Positions 23,810-33,034 of a stretch of 42,540 nt of DNA are shown here, piece after piece (the first letter of the stretch is position 1; the number at the start of each line of letters is the position of its first letter). The stretch lies in assembly GCA_003162425.1 (NCBI GenBank), contig PMOK01000096.1, positions 8,283 to 50,822 on the forward strand, in the 5' to 3' direction. The DNA comes from Bryobacterales bacterium (GTDB lineage Bacteria; Acidobacteriota; Terriglobia; Bryobacterales; Bryobacteraceae). The notes under the pieces were generated by a model. The model did not search any database, had not been told where the DNA came from, and was given only the letters and a program-made list of their open reading frames with translations. Both the position numbers and the translations under genes were made by a program.

Positions 23810-26158
23810 TTAGTCCTGCCTTAAGGCGGCTGTTGGGTCGATTTTAGCGGCGCGACGCGCGGGAATCCAGGCCGCGAGGGCGCCGGTAGAAAGCAGCAGG
23901 AGAGCAATCGCGGAGAACAGAGAAGAATCCCAGGGATTCACTCCGCTGGGAAGTAAATCGACCAACGGCACGATTGCAGCGAGCGCCAACGAGAGACCCA
24001 GAACTGCTCCACAGCCGAGAACCGTAAGACCATCTCGAATCGCGACCCAAATGATTCGCGCTTGAGAGGCGCCCAGTGCGGACCGAATGCCCATTTCGCG
24101 TGTTCGCCGGCTGACGGCATCGGAGACGGATGCGTACAAGCCTACCAGCGACTGCACCAACCCGAGGGCGCTCAGAGAACCCACGAATCCTGATGCCACG
24201 CGCATGGGAAAGATGGCTCCAGAAACTGCTTCTTGCATTGGCCGGATCTGCAGCGCTGCGGTGGGATCCGCTTGAGTAAGTGCGGTCCTCAACGGCTCTA
24301 TCCACTGAGCTGCATTTCCGGCGACTCGAACAAATAATTGCGCGTTAAAATCCGGTCTGAAAAACGCCGGCATGTTATCTTCACCGAGAGTGCGCATCTT
24401 CGAATCCGCGGCGACACCGACGATCTCCAGGTCCTCTGCGTTTTCAAGGCCAGTTAGCAAGCGGTGGCCAATTGGATCGGCCTCGGTGAAAAACTCGTGC
24501 GCGAGGGTCTGGTTGATGATCACAGGAACTGGTTTGCGCTCGCGATCCTGGATTTCAAAATCGCGGCCACGCAAGATGGGAATGCCGAGTGTGTTGAAGT
24601 ACTTTTCGCCCGCCCCCAGTTCGTAGACGTGCCGCACTGTGGAGAGCGGTGCGCCCTGTCGGCGTAGCGTCGCGTCTGGAATCTCTCCCATAAGCGGCAA
24701 GATTCCGGCGGACGTAACGGCAATAACGCCCGGCAGCGTTTCCAACCGGCGAACTATCTGCTGCCGTAAGTCTCCGGAGCCGGGGAGCGAGTGTATGGTT
24801 GCGATTAAAGTGTGAGTGACGTCAAATCCTGGACCATTTAGTGCAATGTGCACTAAGCTTCTGGTGAAGAGTGCGCCCAGCGTGAGCAGCGCCATGGACA
24901 AGGCTACCTGCACGATCACGAAACCGCTTCGCAGATTCCATCTCGTAACAGATAGCGATGGCTCAGCCTGCTTGATTGCCAAGCTCAGGTCCGCATTTGA
25001 GCCTCTGATCGCCGGAAGCAGTGAGGAGAATAACAGCATCGCGAACGCCGTAAAAGAAACGTACAGAAACAGCCCTTGGTCGTTCTGGAAATGGAACTCG
25101 AAGGACAAACCGTAGGCGGTGGGCCAGCGCACATAACTGAGCCTGTCGCGCAGGAAGGCATCGAGAATGAGGCCGGCCGCGGCGCCGCATATCACGAGCA
25201 CCAATCCGTCGAGAAACAGAGGCAACGCGATCTGAAAGCGGTTGGCGCCGATGGCTTTGCGTATAGCCTGTTCCCGGCGGCGATTCAGCGCACGGACTAG
25301 CAAAAGGCCGGCCACGTTCGAACAGGCAATCAATGTTAGTGTCCCCGCCACAACGAAGAGCATCGCGAAAAACAGGAAGAATTGCCTCTCGTCCGCGATT
25401 CCCGCTCGATGGGCCCTCCATCCGCTGATGGGCCGCAACTGAATGTTTCGATGCTCCGACTCTGCGGCGCCTAGTCTTGAGAGCGCCGCCACCAGTGCGT
25501 GCCGCGTTTGCTCGCGTGAAAATCCGTCACGCAGGCGCCCGAAGGCTTGATACACGCGGTCATGCGGATTGGCGTTTCCCGCGTCGGATAAATACACCTC
25601 AGGAGAGACGCCATGGCCGTAAACGCTGCGATAATCGCCGGGAAGCACGCCGGCAACTGTGTAGAACCGGCCGTTTAGTTCGATCGGTTGGCCGATCGCG
25701 CGTGCGTCGGAATGCAGCCGCTTGCGCCAGAAGCTGTGACTGAGAACTGCAAGCTCGGTGGCTTCGTCGCGTTGCGAATAGAGCCGTCCGTTGGACGCAA
25801 CGATGCCGAGTACACCGAAAAAGTTCGAGCTGGTAGTGAGGGTCCAAGCGATTTCGTTGCGCGCCGCCGAGTGCCAGATCCGATCATCGAGTCCCCGGTG
25901 AAACGCCAGGTCCCGAAACACGCCGACGCTTCGCAGGTCCCGGTAAATGCTGTATGAGACATTCGCGCCGTCCAAGAAAGCTAAGCGATCTGGGCGCCAG
26001 GCGCTGACATCGTCCAGAATCATCTCGCGGACAACGCTATAAACCGTGACGTTGGCGCCGATCCCGAGCGATAGAGAAACGATGGCGACGGCCGTGAGAG
26101 CAGGAGATTTCGAAAGGCCTCGCACTGCGCGACGCAGTTCGGTCCAAAGAGACAGCAT
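23810..26158 (-). CDS. ADOP-family (MacB/FtsX-like) permease
   Basis: 782 residues in the arrangement of acidobacterial duplicated orphan permeases. There is an N-terminal helix after LRRAVRGLSKSPALTAVAIVSLSLGIGAN (read in two parts), then a periplasmic MacB-type domain up to residue 260 or so. Three FtsX-type helices follow (FFAMLFVVAGTLTLIACSNVAGLLLVRAL and following), then the middle junction RWNLRSGFVIVQVALSMALL, a second periplasmic domain (TLIATIHSLPGSG, NTLGIPILRGRDFE), and a final FtsX set (GLYASVSDAVSRRTREMGIRSALGAS). The protein ends RRAAKIDPTAALRQD, the usual finish. No ABC ATPase gene is adjacent, as is normal for this family, so its energy source and cargo are unknown. Confidence 0.92.
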   Translation of the reverse strand: MLSLWTELRRAVRGLSKSPALTAVAIVSLSLGIGANVTVYSVVREMILDDVSAWRPDRLAFLDGANVSYSIYRDLRSVGVFRDLAFHRGLDDRIWHSAARNEIAWTLTTSSNFFGVLGIVASNGRLYSQRDEATELAVLSHSFWRKRLHSDARAIGQPIELNGRFYTVAGVLPGDYRSVYGHGVSPEVYLSDAGNANPHDRVYQAFGRLRDGFSREQTRHALVAALSRLGAAESEHRNIQLRPISGWRAHRAGIADERQFFLFFAMLFVVAGTLTLIACSNVAGLLLVRALNRRREQAIRKAIGANRFQIALPLFLDGLVLVICGAAAGLILDAFLRDRLSYVRWPTAYGLSFEFHFQNDQGLFLYVSFTAFAMLLFSSLLPAIRGSNADLSLAIKQAEPSLSVTRWNLRSGFVIVQVALSMALLTLGALFTRSLVHIALNGPGFDVTHTLIATIHSLPGSGDLRQQIVRRLETLPGVIAVTSAGILPLMGEIPDATLRRQGAPLSTVRHVYELGAGEKYFNTLGIPILRGRDFEIQDRERKPVPVIINQTLAHEFFTEADPIGHRLLTGLENAEDLEIVGVAADSKMRTLGEDNMPAFFRPDFNAQLFVRVAGNAAQWIEPLRTALTQADPTAALQIRPMQEAVSGAIFPMRVASGFVGSLSALGLVQSLVGLYASVSDAVSRRTREMGIRSALGASQARIIWVAIRDGLTVLGCGAVLGLSLALAAIVPLVDLLPSGVNPWDSSLFSAIALLLLSTGALAAWIPARRAAKIDPTAALRQD

Positions 26159-26223
26159 CTGGTGGGAAGACGCGATGCGTTGCTAAAACGTGCAGGTCCC
26201 CGCGCGTATTTGCTAGGCACGAT

Positions 26224-26613
26224 TTACGGGGATGTTCGGCCGCCTGCAACATCGACGTTGGACAATTCGAGCGTGTAACGATTCGGGGCCTGCTTAGGCC
26301 GAAGCGAGCTGGATCTAACCGGTCCCGGCCTGGATTGCCTCAAGCTGGCGGCGGCGATTTCCTGGAGCTGATTCTTAATGGCTTCGAAGCGTTGCTGATT
26401 CTCTTCGAGCATGGCGGCCGACACGCTGTTGAGTTTGGCGATTTGGTTTTGAGCACTCTTCTGCATGGTCGCCAGATCGCGCTTCATGTGTTCGCCCCGC
26501 ACGAACTGATACGCGTTTCCCGCTAACGCTAACGCCATGCCGAGAAATAAGAGCACCAGGCTGAGTGTGTGCGATTTCGGGCGGCGTGGTTGATCAAGAT
26601 GGTTTACAAACAT
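26224..26613 (-). CDS. Small single-pass membrane protein with coiled coil
   Basis: About 129 residues from ATG 26613, which has AAGGA about five bases upstream; an earlier in-frame codon at 26655 lacks a site. A basic N-terminus (QPRRPKSHT) leads to one membrane helix (LSLVLLFLGMALALAGNAYQF), then a long charged helix predicted as coiled coil (MKRDLATMQKSAQNQIAKLNSV, MLEENQQRFEAIKNQLQEIAAAS, read in two parts). A basic, disordered tail ends VDVAGGRTSP. No family is recognised. It lies upstream of the ADOP permease on the same strand with 65 bases between them; a role alongside the permease is only a guess from position. Confidence 0.65.
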   Translation of the reverse strand: MFVNHLDQPRRPKSHTLSLVLLFLGMALALAGNAYQFVRGEHMKRDLATMQKSAQNQIAKLNSVSAAMLEENQQRFEAIKNQLQEIAAASLRQSRPGPVRSSSLRPKQAPNRYTLELSNVDVAGGRTSP

Positions 26614-26916
26614 GCTTGTCCTTAATACTGGTGGTAAGACGCGGGACGAACCCAAATTGAGCTCGTGTCACGGTTAGACCACGAGAAGGTCCATTTGGAG
26701 CATCAGAAGTGCGGTGGTGATTCGTCCAGCCTGCTTAAGGAGTTAGGAAATCGGCGGCAAGTTTTTACAAAGTGATTACAGGAGTGAACCGTGTTGTCTT
26801 TGCCGGGTAGCGTGTCAGAAAGTCAGAGAGAGGGGACGATCCCTGGAGCAGAAGCACATCGCGTATCATGATTGGAGCAAGGCATCGCGTCGCGCGGGAA
26901 AGGTGGCTCATATACA
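26614..26916. other. Divergent intergenic region, 303 bases
   Basis: This is the spacer between the coiled-coil membrane gene and the aldo/keto reductase. I see no convincing gene, hairpin or promoter pair. It contains a TTTTTACAAAG stretch at 26761-26772 that also occurs, inverted, upstream of the gene starting at 23724, and a GAGAGAGGGGACGATCCC stretch at 26827-26844. Neither has a clear meaning. Confidence 0.5.
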
Positions 26917-27891
26917 ATGGACCGCAGAGAAGCTTTGGGCGCACTGGCGGCGATCGGGTTGACCGCCGGCGCCCAAACCAAATCAAATGGGATGATCTAT
27001 CGCACTTTAGGTAAGACCGGCGAAAAGGTTTCGGCGATCGGCATTGGTGGGTTTCACATCGGCAGCACGGCCGATCCCAACGAGGGCATCCGCATCGTTC
27101 GCGCGGCCGTGGATCGCGGCATCAACTTTCTAGACAACTGCTGGGACTATCACGATGGCGAGAGCGAGCTCCGTATGGGACGGGCGTTGCGCGATGGCTA
27201 CCGGCAAAAGGCGTTCCTGATGACCAAGTTCGATGGACGCACCAGGAAGTCGACTGCGAAGCAGATTGATGAATCGCTCAAGCGGCTGGAGACGGATCAC
27301 ATCGACCTGATGCAATACCACGAGAACATCCGGATGGAAGATCCTGATCGCTTCTTTGCGGCAGACGGACCGCTCGAAGCATTGGTGGAGGCGAAGAAGG
27401 CGGGCAAGATTCGCTACATCGGATTCACGGGGCACAAGGATCCAGTGGTGCATCTTCGCATGCTGGAAGTGGCCGGCGCGCACAAATTTCACTTCGATAG
27501 TTGCCAGATGCCTCTGAATGTACTGGATGCGCATTTTCGGAGCTTCACGCACCAGGTGGTTCCGAAGCTGGTGGAGCAAGGCATAGCAGTGCTGGGGATG
27601 AAACCGCTCGCCGAAGGCATTGTGTTCACTAGCGGTAGCGGTGTCACGGCCATCGAGTGCCTGCATTATGCGATGAGCCTTCCGACGTCCGTGGTAATAA
27701 CTGGCTGCGAAACGATGGAGCGTCTGGAGCAGGCCATTCATGCGGCGGAAACGTTCCAGCCGATGAGTCCTCAGCAAATTGAAGCGCTGCTGGCGAAGAC
27801 GAAAACCGCAGCGCTGACCGGGAAGTTCGAGCCGTTTAAGACTACGACGATATTTGATGGAACGGCGCAGAATCCACAGTGGATGGGTTAA
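26917..27891 (+). CDS. Aldo/keto reductase with twin-arginine-like leader
   Basis: About 324 residues from ATG 26917. The N-terminus MDRREALGALAAIGLTAGAQ resembles a Tat leader, suggesting export with bound cofactor. The AKR barrel follows, with the usual tetrad visible: Asp and Tyr in FLDNCWDYHDG, Lys in FLMTKFDG and His in LMQYHEN. The opening MIYRTLGKTGEKVSAIGIGG is typical of the YghZ/Tas-like branch, and cofactor-site elements appear near the end (MSLPTSVVITGCETMERLEQ). The expected reaction is NAD(P)H-dependent reduction of a carbonyl compound; the natural substrate is unknown. Its stop codon overlaps that of the anti-sigma gene on the other strand (TTAA at 27888-27891), so the two transcripts collide tail to tail. 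Confidence 0.9.
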   Translation: MDRREALGALAAIGLTAGAQTKSNGMIYRTLGKTGEKVSAIGIGGFHIGSTADPNEGIRIVRAAVDRGINFLDNCWDYHDGESELRMGRALRDGYRQKAFLMTKFDGRTRKSTAKQIDESLKRLETDHIDLMQYHENIRMEDPDRFFAADGPLEALVEAKKAGKIRYIGFTGHKDPVVHLRMLEVAGAHKFHFDSCQMPLNVLDAHFRSFTHQVVPKLVEQGIAVLGMKPLAEGIVFTSGSGVTAIECLHYAMSLPTSVVITGCETMERLEQAIHAAETFQPMSPQQIEALLAKTKTAALTGKFEPFKTTTIFDGTAQNPQWMG

Positions 27892-28997
27892 GTCCGGCGC
27901 AGTTTTCTCCAGGCGAAGCGCACGGGGAAGAATAGAAGCGCAGCCCAGATCAGAAGGCTGGGGCCATAGCTGAGCAGAAACAGAACCAGGCCGACTACGC
28001 CTTCGATCATGAACTTGTAGCCTGCGATGGCGGCGTTGCGGAAGCGGCCGAGGATCGAATCCGGGGCCATGTGGAGTTGCGCGCGGTAGTCCTCCGTCAC
28101 CCTCACTACCAGCGTTAGAAATTCCACGCGAGTCGTCAGCGTCTTTTTTTCCGCTTCCATTTGCTCGATCTCGCCGCGGACGCGGCTGATGGATTCCTCG
28201 ACCGCCAGCACGTCCGCCAGTTTTCCTGTTCGTTCGCGTAGCAATTCCGTTAGGCGCTGTTCGGTATTGCGGGCGTTCGACAGGCGGGCTTCCAGATCGA
28301 CGTACTGTGCGGTGACTTCTTCCCCGGTTTGCGATTCTGCTTCCACGCGACCCAGCTTTTTGATTTCGGCGATGGCGGCGTCGCGCTGATCGGCTGGGAT
28401 GCGGAGGGTTGCGTCCAGGATGCGGGCGGCGCCGGTTGGGGCGTTGACGTTCAGTTGGCCGAGGTAGCCCGAGTGGCGCTTGAGAATTTCTTCGAGACCG
28501 GCGCGGGCTTTGTCGAATTCGTTGGTGGTTAGGGTGAGCTCGGCGGTGCGGGCGATCATTACGCCCCCATTGAAGCTCACCAGCTGATCGCCCGCTGTCG
28601 CGGTCCGCGGCGGGCCCTGCATCGCGCCGCTGACGCGGTCCGCCGCTATTTGGTTCAATCGGTAGCGCGGTTTCAGTTGCACCGACGAAACCACCAGCAG
28701 CGCTGCCACTCCAGTGCCTGCCACGGCCCACACCCATCGCCATATTCTGCGTGGACGCTTGTGGGGTTGGTAGGAGGGTGCTTTTAGCGCGGCAGCTAGC
28801 ACTGGCAAGCCGGAGGCTTGCCCTACGCCGACTTGCCATTCCATCAACCGCCGCGAGACGCCTTGCAAATCGGCCGCGAGACTCTGGCATTCGCGGCAAT
28901 GCTCGAGGTGTCCTGCGGCTAGCCCTGCCCGATCCACTGGCAGTTCGCCGTCGAGATATGCCATTAATTCTTCTTGCTCGATGGGGTGGTTAGTCAT
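27888..28997 (-). CDS. Anti-sigma factor with zinc-finger N-terminus and DUF4349-type C-terminus
   Basis: 369 residues. The N-terminus is a small anti-sigma zinc domain (EELMAYLDGELP, then H30-x3-C34-x2-C37 in GHLEHCRECQ). A linker, part of which (residues 58-65, VGQASGLP) is encoded by a REP-like element, leads to a membrane helix at about 85-106. The outer domain matches DUF4349: RTAELTLTTNEFDKARAGLEEI, GYLGQLNVNAP, ATLRIPADQRDAAIAEIKKLG, then a coiled coil (VEESISRVRGEIEQMEAEKK). Two helices near the C-terminus finish the protein. The start overlaps the ECF sigma gene by eight bases, so the two are translationally coupled. It presumably holds that sigma factor at the membrane until an envelope signal arrives. 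Confidence 0.88.
   Translation of the reverse strand: MTNHPIEQEELMAYLDGELPVDRAGLAAGHLEHCRECQSLAADLQGVSRRLMEWQVGVGQASGLPVLAAALKAPSYQPHKRPRRIWRWVWAVAGTGVAALLVVSSVQLKPRYRLNQIAADRVSGAMQGPPRTATAGDQLVSFNGGVMIARTAELTLTTNEFDKARAGLEEILKRHSGYLGQLNVNAPTGAARILDATLRIPADQRDAAIAEIKKLGRVEAESQTGEEVTAQYVDLEARLSNARNTEQRLTELLRERTGKLADVLAVEESISRVRGEIEQMEAEKKTLTTRVEFLTLVVRVTEDYRAQLHMAPDSILGRFRNAAIAGYKFMIEGVVGLVLFLLSYGPSLLIWAALLFFPVRFAWRKLRRT
28804..28826 (-). repeat. REP-like element, family B, inside a coding region
   Basis: On the minus strand it reads GTAG followed by a hairpin with arms GGCAAGCC/GGCTTGCC. It is in frame within the anti-sigma gene, encoding VGQASGLP. The same hairpin occurs as an inverted pair at 33031-33081. 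Confidence 0.85.
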
Positions 28998-29511
28998 GTT
29001 CGGGCCTCATTTCCGCTGGCTCAAGGTGATTTTTCAAGGCCATGCGTGCGCGAAACAACCTGGAGCGAACCGTGTTCACCGGTATCCGCAACAATTCAGC
29101 GACTTCCGAATAACTGAGCTGCTCATACTCACGAAGCATCAGGATCTCGCGCTCCGACGGGTCGAGTTTTTCAAGCGCCCGCCTGACCCAGAGCGAATTG
29201 TCGAGTGCGGAATCCACAGCAGCCGTCTGCAGAACTGGATCGCTTCGACGCTCGCGACGACGCTCGGCGGCCAGCAACTTCAAGGCAATCCCATATAAAT
29301 AGGTTCGAACCAGAGCGCGCGGCTGGTAGCGTGAAGTGGCGCGAATCACCGCCAGGAAGGTCTCCTGAGTCAGATCGTCGGCGCGTTCCTTGCTTTCGAG
29401 CCGCCGATGGAAGAAGCCGTACAGCGGTTCCCGGTAGCGCGCAAACAGTTCCTCAAATGCCTCGCGCGAGCCACCCTGGAACTCCAGCATTAAAGCTTCA
29501 TCGCTGATCAT
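28990..29511 (-). CDS. ECF-type RNA polymerase sigma factor
   Basis: 173 residues, normal for the family. Region 2 is seen in FEELFARYREPLYGFFHRRL, ADDLTQETFLAVIR and ALVRTYLYGIALKLLAAERRR. Region 4 is the helix-turn-helix LDPSEREILMLREYEQLSYSEVAELL (read in two parts) followed by PVNTVRSRLFRARMAL. There is no region 3. It directs RNA polymerase to an unknown regulon under control of the membrane anti-sigma factor encoded downstream (eight-base overlap). It is divergent from the tricorn-like protease gene, with about 97 bases between starts. Whether that protease is a target cannot be told, because ECF promoter motifs were not identified. Confidence 0.93.
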   Translation of the reverse strand: MISDEALMLEFQGGSREAFEELFARYREPLYGFFHRRLESKERADDLTQETFLAVIRATSRYQPRALVRTYLYGIALKLLAAERRRERRSDPVLQTAAVDSALDNSLWVRRALEKLDPSEREILMLREYEQLSYSEVAELLRIPVNTVRSRLFRARMALKNHLEPAEMRPEHD

Positions 29512-29608
29512 GATTCAAACGGGCCGTCTATAACTGTAATGTCGCGAACGGCGAAAAAGTTCCCGGCTATTTGCCAGTGCGATACACTGGTCAACCGGAG
29601 GCTTGTTT

Positions 29609-32600
29609 ATGAGGTATTCCGCTCTACTCGTTTTTCTGTCGGCGACTGTTCCGGTTGCGTTCGGGGCTGGCGCCAGTCTGCATCTACTGCAGAAACCGGC
29701 CATGAACAAGACCGAGATCGTATTCTCCTACGGCGGTGATCTGTGGAGCGTGCCGCGGCAGGGCGGCGTTGCCACGCGGCTCACGGCTGGAGCCGGCATG
29801 GAGACCGAGGCTGCCTTCTCGCCGGACGGCAATACTATCGCGTTTACGGGCGAATACGACGGCAATATTGATGTGTTCAGCATGCCGGCGAGCGGCGGCG
29901 TGCCCAAGCGCGCCACCTATCATCCGGACGCCGATCGCGTGGTGGGATGGACGCCGGATGGAAAGCGCATTCTGTTCCGATCGAATCGCCTCAGCTACTC
30001 GCGCTACAACCAGCTCTACACGGTGTCGCCCGACGGCGGTTTGCCCGAAGTTCTGCCGTTGCCGATGGCAACTTTTGGCGCTTATTCCGCTGATGGCAAG
30101 CGCATGGTTTACGCGCCGGTGGATGGCGGCCAGTTTGCAACCGGCTTTAGCAACTTTGTGGCATGGAAACGGTATCGCGGGGGCACGGCCAGCTATTTGT
30201 GGATGGTGAATTTGGCCGACTTGAGCACCGAAAAACTCCCACGCACGGATTCGAACGACATTTATCCCATGTGGATCGGCGACAAAATCTATTTCCTCTC
30301 GGACCGCAATGGAGCAAAAATGACCCTGTTCAGCTACGATCCCAAGAGCAAGGCAGTCACGGAGCTGATCAAGAACACAGGCAAGGACATCAATTCGGCC
30401 AGCGCGGGCCCGGGTGGAATCGTTTACGAGCAGTTTGGGCAGATTCACATCTACGATATAGCGAGCGGGAAAGAGAGCCCCGTGCCGATTGAGATCGAGG
30501 CCGATCTCGCTGAAGTGCGTCCGCATCTCCAAAACGTGGCGCGAGAGATTCGCAACGCCAGAATTTCGCCCTCGGGCGTCCGTGCCGTATTTGAAGTACA
30601 TGGCGAGATCCTGACGGCGCCCGCTGAGAAAGGCGACATCCGCAATCTGACAAATTCGCCCGGTGTGATGGATCGTACGCCGGTTTGGTCGCCGGATGGC
30701 AAGTCGATAGCATATTTTTCGGATGAGTCGGGCGAATACGCGCTGCATATCAAGCCGCAGAACGGCGACGGTGACGCGCACAAGATTGCGCTGGAGGGCA
30801 AGTCCGCGTTCTATTTCGATCCGCGTTGGTCCCCCGACAGTAAACACATCGCATTCAACGATAATCAACTGCATTTGTGGGACGTGGAAGTGGGCTCGGG
30901 AAAATTGACCAAGGTGGACACGGATTATGCCTACGAGATCAATCGCGACTTCGCATGGTCGCCCGATTCGAAGTGGCTGGCATACGTGAAGAATCTTCCC
31001 AATCGCCTGCATGCCGTTGACATTTATTCGTTGAGTGACGCGAAGAGCACGCAGGTGACGGATGGAATGAGCGACGCGCGATTTCCCGCGTTTGACAAGG
31101 GCGGCCAGTATCTCTATTTCACGGCGAGCACCAACTACGGCCCGACATCCAGCGGCTTGGATATGTCGAGCGATCTGCACGATGTGACCCGCAGTGTCTA
31201 CCTGATTGTGCTTCCAAATGATGTTGTTTCTCCGCTGGCTCCCGAGAGCGATGAGGAAAAAGGGAGCGACGCGAAGTCCGATGAAAAAGCGAAGTCGGAT
31301 GACAGCAAGAGCGCCGAAGAGAAGCCTGCCGGAGAGGGACGTGGACGCGGAGAAAAAGCTGCCGCCGAAGCGCCGCCCAAGCCGGTTCGTATTGATTTTG
31401 ACAAGCTGATTCAACGCACGGTTGCGCTACCAATTTCACCTCGCGCAATTCAGATGCTCGCGGCCGGTAAGACAGGCGTGATTTATATAGTTGAAGCCGG
31501 ACGCGGAGGAGGGCCAGGCGGGCCGGCGGGCGGCACGCTTTCGAAATTCGAGCTCAAAACGCGCAAGCTTGAAAAGTTGGCGGACGGCGTGAGTGGCTTC
31601 GATCTGGCGGCGAATGGGGAAAAGATGCTGCTGCGCGTGTCCCGCGGTGGTGGCGAAGGTGGCCCTCCGCGGGCAGGCAGCACGCCGCCGCTACCGGAAT
31701 ATGTGATCGCGTCCGCTACGGCGCCGCTCAAACCCGGCGAAGGTGTTCTGCATTTAAGCGATATGGAAGTGAAGGTGGATCCCGTTGCCGAGTGGAAGCA
31801 GATGTACCACGACGCATGGCGCATCGAGAAGAGCTATTTTTACGATCCGAATCTTCATGGCGTCAACGCGGCGGATGGTGAAAAGGAGTTCGAGAAGTAT
31901 CTCGATTCGCTTTCTTCACGCTCGGATCTCAACTACATTTTCCACGAAATGCTGAGCGAAATCACCTCCGGCCACCTGCGCGGCGGCGGCGGTAATATCC
32001 CCGAGGCCAAAAAGGTGCCGGGAGGGCTATTGGGCGCCGACTACCAGATCGTCAACGGCAAGTACCGATTCAAGACAATCTACAACGGCGAAAGTTGGAA
32101 CCCGCAGTTGCGTGCTCCGCTGGTACAGCCAGGCATCAACGTTTCGGTGGGTGATTATCTGCTGGCGGTGGACGGCCAGGATCTAAAAGGGAGCGACGAC
32201 GTGTCGCGGCTGCTGGAAGGGGCCGCGGACAAGCGAGTAGTGTTGCGCGTGGGTCCAGATCCCGCGGGAGCGAACTCGCGCGAGATAACGGTGATGCCGG
32301 TGGCGAGCGAACAGCAATTGCGATATCAGGCGTGGGTGGAAGAAAATCGCCGCAAGGTGGATCAGTTGAGCGGCGGCAAGCTGGCGTACGTCTACATGCC
32401 GGACACTGGCCAGGGCGGATTCACCAGCTTCAACCGTTATTACTTCGCGCAGGTGGATAAGCAGGGCGTCATCATGGACGAGCGTTTCAATGCAGGCGGG
32501 CAAGCGGCCGACTACGTGATTGATGTGCTGAACCGTCCGTTGGAAGGCTGGTGGAGTCCGCGCTACGGCGCCATCTACCGCACGCCGGCGGCTGCGATCT

Positions 32601-33034
32601 TCGGGCCCAAGGTGATGATCACCAATGAAATGGCGGGTTCGGGAGGAGACATGATGCCCTGGATGTTCCGCCACACACATGTCGGAACGCTGGTGGGCAA
32701 ACGTACCTGGGGTGGACTCATTGGCGTCTCGCAATATCCAATATTGATGGATGGAGGCGCGGTGACGGCGCCTAATTTCGGTTTCTTCAATCCGTCGGGC
32801 CAGTGGGATGTGGAGAACCATGGTGTCGCGCCGGACGTGGAAGTGGATCTCGATCCGAAGGCGGTGCATGCCGGGCACGATCCGCAACTGGAGCGCGCGG
32901 TGGCGATCGCGATGGAGCAACTGGAAAAGAATCCGCCGCTGACGCCGCATCGGCCGCCGTTCCCGAATTATCAGAATCCAAGCCAGCGGCCGCGTCCGGT
33001 GAGTGTGCCGGATGCGAGCGGGAATCAGCAGTAG
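29609..33034 (+). CDS. Secreted tricorn-like S41 protease
   Basis: About 1141 residues. ATG 29609 has a perfect GGAGG seven bases upstream and opens a signal peptide (MRYSALLVFLSATVPVAFGAG). Residues 30-540 or so are TolB/tricorn propeller repeats (FSPDGNTIAFTGEYDGNIDVF, WTPDGKRILFRSNR, WSPDGKSIAYFSDESGEYAL). A highly charged, low-complexity linker (near 31246-31380: EKGSDAKSDEKAKSDD and RGRGEKAAAEAPPKP) precedes a second propeller-like part. Then come the helical core region (VAEWKQMYHDAWRIEKSYF), a PDZ-like segment (VGDYLLAVDGQDLKGSDDV) and the S41 catalytic domain, with nucleophile Ser near residue 1011 in EMAGSGGDMMP. Tricorn enzymes degrade peptides of moderate length. The stop codon is the TAG of a REP-like element (33031-33081). 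Confidence 0.93.
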   Translation: MRYSALLVFLSATVPVAFGAGASLHLLQKPAMNKTEIVFSYGGDLWSVPRQGGVATRLTAGAGMETEAAFSPDGNTIAFTGEYDGNIDVFSMPASGGVPKRATYHPDADRVVGWTPDGKRILFRSNRLSYSRYNQLYTVSPDGGLPEVLPLPMATFGAYSADGKRMVYAPVDGGQFATGFSNFVAWKRYRGGTASYLWMVNLADLSTEKLPRTDSNDIYPMWIGDKIYFLSDRNGAKMTLFSYDPKSKAVTELIKNTGKDINSASAGPGGIVYEQFGQIHIYDIASGKESPVPIEIEADLAEVRPHLQNVAREIRNARISPSGVRAVFEVHGEILTAPAEKGDIRNLTNSPGVMDRTPVWSPDGKSIAYFSDESGEYALHIKPQNGDGDAHKIALEGKSAFYFDPRWSPDSKHIAFNDNQLHLWDVEVGSGKLTKVDTDYAYEINRDFAWSPDSKWLAYVKNLPNRLHAVDIYSLSDAKSTQVTDGMSDARFPAFDKGGQYLYFTASTNYGPTSSGLDMSSDLHDVTRSVYLIVLPNDVVSPLAPESDEEKGSDAKSDEKAKSDDSKSAEEKPAGEGRGRGEKAAAEAPPKPVRIDFDKLIQRTVALPISPRAIQMLAAGKTGVIYIVEAGRGGGPGGPAGGTLSKFELKTRKLEKLADGVSGFDLAANGEKMLLRVSRGGGEGGPPRAGSTPPLPEYVIASATAPLKPGEGVLHLSDMEVKVDPVAEWKQMYHDAWRIEKSYFYDPNLHGVNAADGEKEFEKYLDSLSSRSDLNYIFHEMLSEITSGHLRGGGGNIPEAKKVPGGLLGADYQIVNGKYRFKTIYNGESWNPQLRAPLVQPGINVSVGDYLLAVDGQDLKGSDDVSRLLEGAADKRVVLRVGPDPAGANSREITVMPVASEQQLRYQAWVEENRRKVDQLSGGKLAYVYMPDTGQGGFTSFNRYYFAQVDKQGVIMDERFNAGGQAADYVIDVLNRPLEGWWSPRYGAIYRTPAAAIFGPKVMITNEMAGSGGDMMPWMFRHTHVGTLVGKRTWGGLIGVSQYPILMDGGAVTAPNFGFFNPSGQWDVENHGVAPDVEVDLDPKAVHAGHDPQLERAVAIAMEQLEKNPPLTPHRPPFPNYQNPSQRPRPVSVPDASGNQQ

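Noticed and set aside
27130..28899. Open frame of about 589 codons spanning the aldo/keto reductase antisense and the anti-sigma gene
   Set aside because: It overlaps two convincing genes, has Arg/Pro-rich composition and no family motif.
29684..31414. Long open frame of about 576 codons antisense to the tricorn-like gene
   Set aside because: It is a shadow of a well-supported protease gene in GC-rich DNA; the translation is Arg/His/Ile-rich with no domain and no ribosome site.
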